Positions 44,425-55,199 of a DNA stretch of 64,000 bases are shown one piece after another; the stretch's first letter is position 1; each line of letters begins with the position of its first letter. Source of the stretch: Galeruca laticollis (taxonomy: Eukaryota > Arthropoda > Insecta > Coleoptera > Chrysomelidae); the NCBI GenBank assembly GCA_963921935.1, contig OY998175.1, positions 151,271,309 to 151,335,308 on the forward strand. The letters run 5' to 3'. Under the pieces are notes generated by a model. It saw only the letters and a list, made by a program, of their open reading frames with translations. It did not search any database and was not told the origin of the DNA. A program made the position numbers and the translations under genes.

Positions 44425-45385
44425 ACTATTTTTTATAATACTGGGGATCATTTAATGACACAACTGATTTACAAAAATAATAAGACTGTTGGTTGTAGGT
44501 TCCAAGTTTACGTAGATGCTCTCTTCTCATCGGTGTAATAACGATGCGTTTTCTTTTCGTTGATTGAAAACGTAACTGCTGGTGAATTATCCGCTTTAAA
44601 GATTTATTTGCAATTCAAAATCATTCTTTTCAATCATTTTGGGACATTTTCGTAATGGAACTATGTGTCATTACAGAAAATGAACTCCGCCCTTTATTTT
44701 CAATAGTTATATACTGCTACATCATGTATCAAATTTAAACAAAATGTAATTTTGTTATTTGAAAATAATAAAGGCGTTTATTATTATTATTTGATCAAAC
44801 TATTTATCACTGATAAATGATGGTGAATTTTACCAATTGTAGTCATCCAGTTCATCAAAATTAGAATTTTGTAGTTTTTAAAATAGGTCTATCAACTTAT
44901 CCTTATCTTAGCAATGGTACATGGTCCTTGAGAAGAAGCTAATAGGCATTAGCAAATTGATGTCTTTTTTCCAAGAATCAAATAGCCAAACGTTATTATT
45001 TGTTTGTTTCAAATTTTGTTTTGACAAAATGCTGTGGATATATGCTTGCACATGATCCTGGTTACTTAAAAAAATTGCATTCGCACATGAATGCAAACTT
45101 TATAAGAGGTGCAAACTTCTTCACAGCATTTTGAAGAGAGCTTCTGTGCAAGAACCGTAAACATACAAGCGATGATAGCTTTATTATTGGTAAATATGTT
45201 TTGCCACCAGTATTATAAAAAATAAATATTTGTATGTAATAGGGACCGAGAAAGATGACGTTTATGCCATCTGCCGTGAAAAAACACAAACAATGTGATG
45301 TCAACACTATTAGTAGTATTAGTAGTTTTGTATAATCAGCGTTTTTCAAATGTTCATTTTTTAAAACTGATATTAAATGTTTGTG

Positions 45386-46030
45386 ATGTCGTCATCAAAA
45401 GTATCTTTCTGTATTCATGGCTGTTCAAATATGCTGTATAAAAATACTACGCAGTTGCCCCGAAAGTCCATTGAACACTGCGTGGATAACCGTAGAACGT
45501 AAAAAATGGATAAATGCAGTAATAACCCATATGTAATTATAATGTTCTAATTAAAACATTTTATTAACTATTATTTTGGGTATAATCAGCAATTGGCAGC
45601 TATTAGAAAAGTTCTAAATGTTTTTTTACATAAATAAAAGATTATTATCGAGAGAATAAAATGTTGTTTTCTGTACGATTTCATTGATTAAATAAAATAA
45701 AAAACTAGTTATGTGCTTGCTGACTTTAATATTATATAATAAGTTCAAATAATTAAATACTATTAAGGGGAAGAAAGTAAACATTTGTACAAAACGAATC
45801 TCTTCAAGTTTTTTAATTACATTTCAGAAAACATCGGGAGGATTGGGAACCAAATAAAAATAATAGAATTTGCAGTGTTCATTATGTCAATAATCAAAAA
45901 TCAGATAATCCCCTACACCCATCTTACATACCAACAATTTTTCCTGGCAAAGAAAATAAAAAGATCTATTCATATTTTGCATTTTGTAGGTTGTTTATTA
46001 TACTGTTTACATCATAATGTTTTTCTTATT
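45386..46030 (+). pseudogene. THAP zinc finger in two exons, frameshifted
   Basis: Exon 1 starts at ATG 45386 with MSSSKVSFCIHGCSN (C-x3-C, the first two zinc ligands). It loses frame in the middle and regains RKKWINAVITH, the conserved THAP tryptophan region. It ends at about 45532 before GTAATT. Exon 2 starts after ATTTCAG at 45828 with HREDWEPNKNNRICSVHYV (the C-x2-H ligands) and HPSYIPTIFP, the usual THAP end. The spacing of the C2CH module is normal. THAP domains bind element ends in P and Kolobok transposases. The frame stops near 46030 after a hydrophobic tail, with no catalytic domain attached. Confidence 0.65.
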
Positions 46031-46244
46031 TAACATCAGGGCGCTCTACTTTCGACAGAAGTGCTGCCTCTATAGTGCGGTATCGATCTCTATATGTAAA
46101 TTTCATGTGCACTGACAACTATCTAACATTATTTAATATATTAGGTCTATCAAGTACTACATAGTTCAATGCGTTCGATTTTCAGGGTAGCATTTTAAAT
46201 TTTTCCGCGGCAACCAACGTTTGGAAATGTTGGTACGGTCTGAA

Positions 46245-46973
46245 TTGAGCCGGAGTCACATGCATCTGTTTTCCGATGAGACAAGTCCGAAAAAAAGCTA
46301 TATTTCATACGATAATTTGTTGCACGTCCTATGCATACCTATCCATACCTATTGTAAACGAACGTAGAAGAAACGAGGAAGAGATCATAACCTTAAACCC
46401 CCGATTTTTTCTGTAATCTGTGACCCGTGCATTTTTTTTCTATTTCAATGCTTTTGACCCGATGTTAATGTTTTCTTGTAGTTCTTGATTATTAATTGTC
46501 AAAAATACAATAAAGGTAGGTTAAAATCCGTACGATATCGGACAAATAAATTCAAATTCAACCGACGTCGTACGTCTTCTTAAAATTATTCGGATTAAAA
46601 TTGGCGCCAAAAATTTCATTCAATAGAAAATCGGTCGGATCATCATACCATCAGAAAACGGATGCATTGGACGCTTGCTTAAGTCAACCGTAAAATAAGC
46701 AGTTTCCGTTTTCAGCACCAGCTGCATTACGCATAGTAGAAGTAGTGCAGAAATACCAAAATACATAAAAAATGCTCTAAAGTGAACGCACAATGACTAA
46801 TATGTTCGTTGAGTATTAATTGTTAGAGCCAGAAGTGCAGCGTAATGGTACTTTGTGGCATTTTTTAAGAACAAAAAAGAAGAAACTAGAAAAAATAATT
46901 ATATACTGGGTTACTGAAAAGTCTCGCAGCAAAAGATTATCTTTGAAAAGAATAAAGAGAAAGTAATGAAACT
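46245..46973. other. non-coding stretch
   Basis: I see no gene. The 62-codon minus frame at 46816-47004 is low-complexity and phenylalanine-rich. Confidence 0.4.
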
Positions 46974-47380
46974 CTAGGATGATGAATGGGAGTTTATTAT
47001 GCATATTTTAGTAGTAGTAAGTTTTTGCTGAAACGAATCACACTGAGCACATGCATCAGATCTAGGGAAACCAAATTTTATATTAAAGCGTCTTATGAAT
47101 ATTTTCCAATAGATCTTATAGGGAATATTTATAAAGTAGTCCAACCGAAACATCGAATGCATATCTTTTATGGTTAAACCTTCCGGCAAGTAAAAACGTT
47201 GAGGGTTTTTGCGCCGTGAATAGTGGGACTACCTTGGTTTGAATGACTTGATGTGATATTTAATCGAATCAACAAAGTGGTCTGAATAATCAACTGATCT
47301 TTTTTATTTTTCTCTCTTAAATCCCTTGGCGATTTACCTTGACTAACCAAGTGATTCTGGATGCGCCTAGGCCTTCCCAC
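46974..47380 (-). pseudogene. fragment of an uncharacterised insect transposon-type protein (SHYSR / PRSDxCxxCD pattern)
   Basis: Across two frames the minus strand reads GRPRRIQNHL, then SDHFVDSIKYHIKSF, a stop, SHYSRRKNPQRFYLPEGLTI, and KFGFPRSDACAQCDSF. I have seen this order (HxxS..SHYSR..YLP, then F..PRSDTCxxCD) in repeated uncharacterised insect proteins of likely transposon origin, but cannot assign a superfamily. A shift near 47250 and a stop near 47224 make it dead. The remainder is missing. Confidence 0.4.
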
Positions 47381-47525
47381 AGTTATACTGTGGATGCCTA
47401 AAAATCATCATGGATTCCCGTGAATTTATGGTTGCGTTTTTGACAAAACGAATGAGAGACTATCGCCAAGTTTTGATGAAAGCCCACTCAGACCCACCAA
47501 TTTGTATGGGCGAAGTGGGCGACAC

Positions 47526-47595
47526 ACGGTCGCAAACAGTGACGTCATCTATGACGTTGAACGACCGTTTGCGACGACCACGGGCGGAACGATAA
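47526..47595. repeat. GC-rich imperfect inverted repeat with TGACGTCA
   Basis: GGTCGCAAAC followed by TGACGTCA (47540-47547) is mirrored by TGACGTTGAACG and CCGTTTGCGAC. The plus frame over it (47410-47595) has no recognisable domain. It may be an element end. Confidence 0.35.
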
Positions 47596-47599
47596 AGGG

Positions 47600-48984
47600 G
47601 GTGTTGCGATCGTTGTAGGCTTTAAGTGGAACTCACCCATGTTATTTTTAAAATAAACAAACGCCTCATAAACATTTTAGCTGCCGGACACTTCGTAACT
47701 GATTCTTTGTTGATACAATTTTTATGTTGAAGTGTAATTCAATACATTATCTCGATTATGGCACTTTATAAAACTTTAAAATTTTGTAGTTTCTAACTCC
47801 TACAGTATTCTAAAGAAGTTGATAAAAAATTTAAATTTTCGAGTATATTTTCCTGTGATAAAACATATTTTGGCTTTGAGATTAGTTTAAGAGAAAATTT
47901 GTATTTTAGACCTGCAACTTTTAAAGACTGGACGTATTTGATATACTTAGGTAGCGACATATAAATTTTTAATAATTAAAAATCTTTTCATGTCTCCCTC
48001 ATTATGTAAAACAGACTTTGATTACAATACATATTTACCGACCTTCAAATGTAATGTTAGAATCATTTTCCATAGTGGATAACCCGATTTTGCATCTAGA
48101 TTTCATATTTGTGCTCAGATACAGTGTCTCTACAAAATATGTACACAAATAAATACATAAATAAATATTAATCAAGTAGTTTTATTTGGACCCCATTATT
48201 ATCCAAAGTTATCACAGGTGAATCCAACTGTGTATAGTAGTAGTAATAGTAAGGTAGCTAAAATTGCTTATGGCAATTGATTCAATAATCTCTAAAAAAT
48301 TTTGTTTTTAAGCATCAAAAGATTTATTAATGTGTATGTTTTATTTTAAAGTGCACTAACCAGCCAACTCAGTGTTCCTCCGTTTTTAACAATTACATAT
48401 TCTTAACAATAATCTTTGTAACATGGCAGTTGATGTTCCATTTTCTATTAAAAATATGCTCTTATTTCCATTCAATATCTAAATAAATCAAGAGTGCCGT
48501 TTATCATCACACATAATTTCTCCCCCTGTCAACATAGATCATACCACTTTATACTTTGTTTTTAAACTTAGGAGGACTGATTTGAATTTAAGTTGGCAAT
48601 TCTATAGATTCCTGATTGGTCAAATCGCAGCCGCTTTTACACAGCACTTTTGACGTATATTATTATAATTATTATTGATAATAGTAATTTTCATCACAAA
48701 ACAAGCGCAAGCGCAGCCACCATTTTGAAAGAGCGGGAGTTTAAAAAATTCGTACTGTTTTGTGTAATAATAGCTGGGAATGCAATATTATCTCCACAAA
48801 CAAATCCATCATTAATACAAATTATTGATGGTGCGGTACTCGTTGAGAAATCAGTTGAAGCGTATAATTGTAAACGACTAGAATGTGGTTAAGTTTTATG
48901 GGCGTTCTCAAAAAGGCAAAATAAGTCTGCTAGTTGAGAGGTTAACTGTCAGTACAATCTATTATACAATTTGATCTTACTTAA
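47600..48984. other. AT-rich stretch without supported genes
   Basis: No domain recognised. The 80-codon plus frame at 48650-48892 (FKKFVLFCVIIAGNAIL) is slightly hydrophobic but lacks splice context or known motifs. Confidence 0.4.
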
Positions 48985-50116
48985 GAGGGGCCTCCTCACA
49001 GGTATATAAACCTAAAAACCTACACAATACTAGTTACTAATTTAGTGATTATTTGGTTCAAAATATTTACGATAGATGTCGATACTAGTACTGAATCGGC
49101 TTTTACTTATTCAACATATTTTCTCTCTCTGTCTTTCCACTCTTGATGGTTCAAAGAAACGCATCTCTGTTCGAATGTTTTGATTTTAAATATTTCCACT
49201 GGTTGCGAGCGCAGAAACCTTATCTCCATGGGTGATTTATGCTTATCTCTGTTTTTTATGTTGCCAGCCCAGCTGTGCATAGATAAGAGAATATTATAAT
49301 ATATACACGGATCCAAACAAAATTTCAATTTGAGTGTAGCTTTTTGATTATTTAAGAGTTTCATAAATGTAATACATATTTAAAAACATTCTATCTTTCA
49401 AAATTTGTACCATTTATATTAACATAATAAAATGTTTTCATAATTATACATTTCTGTTTGTTTCATGCTAAGAAAATTAAACTGCGGAAAAGTTGCAAAT
49501 TTACATAATGTCTGAAAACACAGAGCGTCGTGTCACAACTTTACCTCAATCTAATCATATTCAGAGTTTCTGTTGGTTGCTTTCAAATTTTATTTGACAT
49601 GTAGGCTCTTTTTTCAACTACATGTGTAAATATATTCAATTTTATCTAGAAACAAATAATATAAACAAAGAGTTTCCAAATTTATTATACAAAGAAATAT
49701 TTACTTGTAATACAATGCTTAACATTTAATAGAAAGAGGAAAATAAGGTACACTGAGGAATTTCAATTTAAAATAGCAAACTTTTAAAAAACTTACAAAC
49801 AACTATAACAACTAATAAAAAATTTAAAGCGAAAGATCTGTAATGACAAATTATAGTATATATTGTGGGGAGATCGATATATACAGTACAAAATCAAACA
49901 TACAATCAACATGTACACGTTTGCTTCTACCTTGTTTGCAAAGATTGATCATATGTGTTGTGGAGATTGGAAATGAAACATTTTTCCTTCATTACACAAA
50001 AAAATAGTTGGTTCATTTTCTTTTTTCCACGACAGATACACATATGTGTGATCACCTGAATGGTAAATATTTTTGTTGTTGTTAAATGACATACATTTAT
50101 TGATACAATATTTTAG
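48985..50116. other. 5' part of the TTAA element, no supported exon
   Basis: The upstream exons expected for a YqaJ-type protein were not found. The minus frames at 49107-49364 and 49949-50194 have no recognisable domain, and the second overlaps a plus-strand exon. Confidence 0.4.
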
Positions 50117-51062
50117 GGCTTGTAGGTGATGATGCACTACTTGAAATAAAATGCCTCCACTCTGCATCAAAACTGAATTTACAAACAAATACAATAAGCG
50201 AAATAATTGACCTCATGAAGAACAAAATTTGTCTGGAAAAACACAACAATAAAATTCAACTTAAGCGGAATCACAATTACTATTATCAGGTATAAACATG
50301 ATATCTTTATTCCAAAGAACAAAAACTCAAAATCATTTTCACATAATATATTTAATCACTTTGATGTATTTACCAACAATAAATAAGAATAACATTAAAA
50401 AGTAGTTATTTGTATAATAGGTGCAAAAAGTGCATTTTTGTTGCAACGAAGCATGAAGCTTGTAGCTCGAGACAAAGTCAAGAGCTACAATCATGCTGAG
50501 TGCAACAAACATTCTTTTTGTCTATGATAAAAAGTAACAACTTCTTTGCACCAGTGCAAAAAAGAAAGTTTTGACACAGTCGATAGAGCAAAAAGACACT
50601 TTCACAGATAAAAATATTGCGGGGACTATTTAAAATGTGTGTTTTTAGATCCAGGGGCAATTGAATATAACTAATAGGAGCAGATGTTACTTTGTTGTGT
50701 ATGTCTGCGATAATATAGATCTGTATATAGAAGAAATTGAGATAGATAGAAAAATATGGGCTGAAAAAATGCTTCCGAAACTTAAGCAATTCTATACAGA
50801 ATGTATAGCCCCTGAAATAATCAGAAATCAAATAGGAAAAGGGCAGAAATGTATTGACCCCCCTTATATCAAGCAAGCAATATCAGAATATAAGAAAAAG
50901 AAAAGTCTGGCAAGACAGAATCTAGATGTGGACGCTGATACTACTCCGTAAGTAAAAAGAGTAACAAAACTTATTTATAAAAAAATCTAATTTCTTTACA
51001 TTTTCAGAACTGACAATTTCACTAATATGAAACCTGCTGCAACTGCCCCTCAGCTCCATTAA
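50117..51062 (+). CDS. YqaJ-like (lambda-exonuclease fold) nuclease, C-terminal exons
   Basis: Exon a (50117-50289, acceptor ATTTTAG) reads GDDALLEIKCLHSA, the D...ExK core of the PD-(D/E)XK YqaJ nuclease, and ends HNYYYQ at GTATAA. Exon b (50649-50947, acceptor TTTTTAG) continues in phase with IQGQLNITNRSRCYFVVYV, then KLKQFYTECIAPEI and CIDPPYIKQAI. The YYYQ/IQGQL join is the conserved helix-strand of this family and supports the splice. The donor is GTAAGT. Exon c (51008-51062) adds DNFTNMKPAATAPQLH and a stop. The N-terminal half is not found, so the gene is partial here. These nucleases resect DNA ends in viruses and mobile elements. The exons themselves are open, so it may be expressed. 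Confidence 0.65.
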
Positions 51063-51120
51063 TCTTTAATAAAACAGTGTCCTGATACTAATCCGTAAGT
51101 ACAAACACAAACAAGACTAT

Positions 51121-54100
51121 ACTGTAAGTAAAAAAATGGCAAAACCTACTTAGAAGAATCATCTAATTTTCTTATTTCATTTACAGTTCTGATTATGTAA
51201 CTAAAACTAATCCCGATGTAACTGCCCCACAGATCCATTAATATTTCATAAAACAGAGTTTCCTTATACCATTCCGTAAGTAAAAACACTAACAAGACTT
51301 ATTTACAAAAATCAAATTTCTATTAATTTTCAGAACTGACAATTTCACTAAAAAGGAACCTGATGTAACTGTCTGCACAGGTCCAAATAATTTTAATATA
51401 GCAGTTTTCGCTACAACTATACTGTAAGTAAAAAAATGGCAAAACCTACTTAGAAGAATCATCTAATTTTCTTATTTCATTTACAGTTCTGATTATGTAA
51501 CTAAAACTAATCCCGATGTAACTGCCCCGCAGATCCATTAATATTTCATAAAACAGAGTTTCCTCATACCATTCTGTAAGTAAAAACACTAACAAGACTT
51601 CTTTGCAAAAATCAAATTTCTATTCATTTTCAGAACTGACAATTTCATTAAAACGGAACCTGATGTAACAGCCCGCACAGGTCCAAATAATTTTCATATA
51701 GCAGTTTTCGCTACAACTATACTGTAAGTAAAAAAATGGCAAAACCTACTTAGAAGAATCATCTAATTTTCTTATTTCATTTACAGTTCTGATTATGTAA
51801 CTAAAACTAATCCCGATGTAACTGCCCCGCAGATCCATTAATATTTCATAAAACAGAGTTTCCTTATTCCATTCTGTAAGTAAAAACACTAACAAGACTC
51901 CTTTACAAAAATCAAATTTCTATTCATTTTCAGAACTGACAATTTCACTAAAAAGGAACCTGATGTAACTGTCTGCACAGGTCCAAATAATTTTAATATA
52001 GCAGTTTTCGCTACAACTATACTGTAAGTAAAAAAATGGCAAAACCTACTTAGAAGAATCATCTAATTTTCTTATTTCATTTACAGTTCTGATTATGTAA
52101 CTAAAACTAATCCCGATGTAACTGCCCCGCAGATCCATTAATATTTCATAAAACAGAGTTTCCTTATACCATTCTGTAAGTAAAAACACTAACAAGACTT
52201 CTTTACAAAAATCAAATTTCTATTCATTTTCAGAACTGACAATTTCATTAAAACGGAACCTGATGTAACAGCCCGCACAGGTCCAAATAATTTTCATATA
52301 GCAGTTTTCGCTACAACTATACTGTAAGTAAAAAAATGGCAAAACCTACTTAGAAGAATCATCTAATTTTCTTATTTCATTTACAGTTCTGATTATGTAA
52401 CTAAAACTAATCCCGATGTAACTGCCCCCCAGATCCATTAATATTTCATAAAACAGAGTTTCCTTATACCATTCTGTAAGTAAAAACACTAACAAGACTC
52501 CTTTACAAAAATCAAATTTCTATTCATTTTCAGAACTGACAATTTCACTAAAAAGGAACCTGATGTAACTGTCTGCACAGGTCCAAATAATTTTAATATA
52601 GCAGTTTTCGCTACAACTATACTGTAAGTAAAAAAATGGCAAAACCTACTTAGAAGAATCATCTAATTTTCTTATTTCATTTACAGTTCTGATTATGTAA
52701 CTAAAACTAATCCCGATGTAACTGCCCCACAGATCCATTAATATTTCATAAAACAGAGTTTCCTTATACCATTCCGTAAGTAAAAACACTAACAAGACTT
52801 ATTTACAAAAATCAAATTTCTATTAATTTTCAGAACTGACAATTTCACTAAAAAGGAACCTGATGTAACTGTCTGCACAGGTCCAAATAATTTTAATATA
52901 GCAGTTTTCGCTACAACTATACTGTAAGTAAAAAAATGGCAAAACCTACTTAGAAGAATCATCTAATTTTCTTATTTCATTTACAGTTCTGATTATGTAA
53001 CTAAAACTAATCCCGATGTAACTGCCCCGCAGATCCATTAATATTTCATAAAACAGAGTTTCCTCATACCATTCTGTAAGTAAAAACACTAACAAGACTT
53101 CTTTGCAAAAATCAAATTTCTATTCATTTTCAGAACTGACAATTTCATTAAAACGGAACCTGATGTAACAGCCCGCACAGGTCCAAATAATTTTCATATA
53201 GCAGTTTTCGCTACAACTATACTGTAAGTAAAAAAATGGCAAAACCTACTTAGAAGAATCATCTAATTTTCTTATTTCATTTACAGTTCTGATTATGTAA
53301 CTAAAACTAATCCCGATGTAACTGCCCCGCAGATCCATTAATATTTCATAAAACAGAGTTTCCTTATTCCATTCTGTAAGTAAAAACACTAACAAGACTC
53401 CTTTACAAAAATCAAATTTCTATTCATTTTCAGAACTGACAATTTCACTAAAAAGGAACCTGATGTAACTGTCTGCACAGGTCCAAATAATTTTAATATA
53501 GCAGTTTTCGCTACAACTATACTGTAAGTAAAAAAATGGCAAAACCTACTTAGAAGAATCATCTAATTTTCTTATTTCATTTACAGTTCTGATTATGTAA
53601 CTAAAACTAATCCCGATGTAACTGCCCCGCAGATCCATTAATATTTCATAAAACAGAGTTTCCTTATACCATTCTGTAAGTAAAAACACTAACAAGACTT
53701 CTTTACAAAAATCAAATTTCTATTCATTTTCAGAACTGACAATTTCATTAAAACGGAACCTGATGTAACAGCCCGCACAGGTCCAAATAATTTTCATATA
53801 GCAGTTTTCGCTACAACTATACTGTAAGTAAAAAAATGGCAAAACCTACTTAGAAGAATCATCTAATTTTCTTATTTCATTTACAGTTCTGATTATGTAA
53901 CTAAAACTAATCCCGATGTAACTGCCCCCCAGATCCATTAATATTTCATAAAACAGAGTTTCCTTATACCATTCTGTAAGTAAAAACACTAACAAGACTC
54001 CTTTACAAAAATCAAATTTCTATTCATTTTCAGAACTGACAATTTCACTAAAAAGGAACCTGATGTAACTGTCTGCACAGGTCCAAATAATTTTAATATA

Positions 54101-54720
54101 GCAGTTTTCGCTACAACTATACTGTAAGTAAAAAAATGGCAAAACCTACTTAGAAGAATCATCTAATTTTCTTATTTCATTTACAGTTCTGATTATGTAA
54201 CTAAAACTAATCCCGATGTAACTGCCCCGCAGATCCATTAATATTTCATAAAACAGAGTTTCCTTATACCATTCTGTAAGTAAAAACACTAACAAGACTT
54301 CTTTACAAAAATCAAATTTCTATTCATTTTCAGAACTGACAATTTCATTAAAACGGAACCTGATGTAACAGCCCGCACAGGTCCAAATAATTTTCATATA
54401 GCAGTTTTCGCTACAACTATACTGTAAGTAAAAAAATGGCAAAACCTACTTAGAAGAATCATCTAATTTTCTTATTTCATTTACAGTTCTGATTATGTAA
54501 CTAAAACTAATCCCGATGTAACTGCCCCGCAGATCCATTAATATTTCATGAAACAGAGTTTCCTTATACCATTCTGTAAGTAAAAACACTAACAAGACTC
54601 CTTTACAAAAATCAAATTTCTATTCATTTTCAGAACTGACAATTTCACTAAAAAGGAACCTGATGTAACAGCCCGCACAGGTCCAAATAATTTTCATATA
54701 ACATACTCGCTATAGCTAAT
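51121..54720 (+). repeat. tandem array of twelve 300-bp units, each with two splice-flanked mini-exons
   Basis: The period is exactly 300 bp (ACTGTAAGTAAAAAAATGGC recurs at 51121, 51421, and so on to 54421). Each unit has a B half (TTTACAG, TTCTGATTATG ... CAGATCCATTAA ... ATTCT, GTAAGT; exon-like stretch of 89 bases) and an A half (TTTTCAG, AACTGACAATTTC ... ACTATACT, GTAAGT; 90 bases). B halves always contain a stop after APQIH in the frame continued from exon b. A halves are open and phase-symmetric. A halves come in two variants (GTCTGCAC and GCCCGCAC) that mostly alternate. Positions 51121-52620 and 52621-54120 look identical. The 51008 exon is a diverged B-type founder. Confidence 0.9.
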
Positions 54721-54799
54721 CAGTAAGTAAAAACTAAAATGTAGCCTGATGTAATTGTAAGGGATAGTTTATAAACTTTTTGTTTTTTTTTTGTCTGAG

Positions 54800-54932
54800 G
54801 ATTAAGAAAATAGAAGATGCAGCTCAGTTGCCATGTATGCATAAAAATAAAGAAAATGTATTCAGTACTTACGTATATCAAATTTGTAATATGGATTACT
54901 TGTATACTTCTGCTGAATTGGGGGAAAAATAA
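54800..54932 (+). CDS. possible terminal exon after the array
   Basis: An acceptor-like T-run and AG (54798-54799) precede an open stretch reading KIEDAAQLPCMHKNKENVF and ending in TAA at 54930-54932, with a further GTAAGT just downstream. A diverged second copy (EEDELQLPCINKYEDKYTK) begins near 55120, so this exon is also duplicated. The last A-type mini-exon before it (54634) carries its own stop, so use of this exon would need skipping. Function unknown. Confidence 0.35.
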
Positions 54933-55199
54933 TTTTGTAAGTAAAAATATTATTTATTTAAAGAAAATATTTAAAGTATACTTTTTCAGTCTTTGTAACT
55001 AAGTGGATCCAGACTTCAATAATGTGGATGAGGGGTCACCACCCCTTTGTGAGTATAGAATCGTAAAAAATGGATATTTTTATAAACTTTTTATTTTCTT
55101 TTTGTTATGAGGAGAAATGGTAGAGAAGAAGATGAACTTCAGTTGCCATGTATTAATAAATATGAAGACAAATACACTAAATTTGTAATAATAATTTTA

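Larger units (their letters stand above)
43798..46244. mobile_element. inverted-repeat element carrying a THAP domain
   Basis: About 150 bp at the left (GACCGTACCAACGTTGG ... CCGCGGAACAATTTAAAATG ... CGCATTGAA) are repeated inverted at the right (46095-46244), at about 80 percent identity, with CAGTGCACATGA still shared further inside on both arms. The interior carries a two-exon THAP zinc finger and a 130-bp hairpin but no recognisable transposase catalytic domain. It looks like a deleted derivative of a THAP-bearing (P- or Kolobok-like) DNA transposon. I could not define target duplications. Confidence 0.55.

Noticed and set aside
47410..47595. 61-codon plus-strand protein
   Set aside because: It covers a GC-rich inverted repeat, has no domain and no splice context.
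51121..54720. CRISPR array, because of strictly spaced repeats
   Set aside because: Both halves of each unit repeat, there are no unique spacers, the period is 300 bp, and the surroundings are eukaryotic with splice sites.
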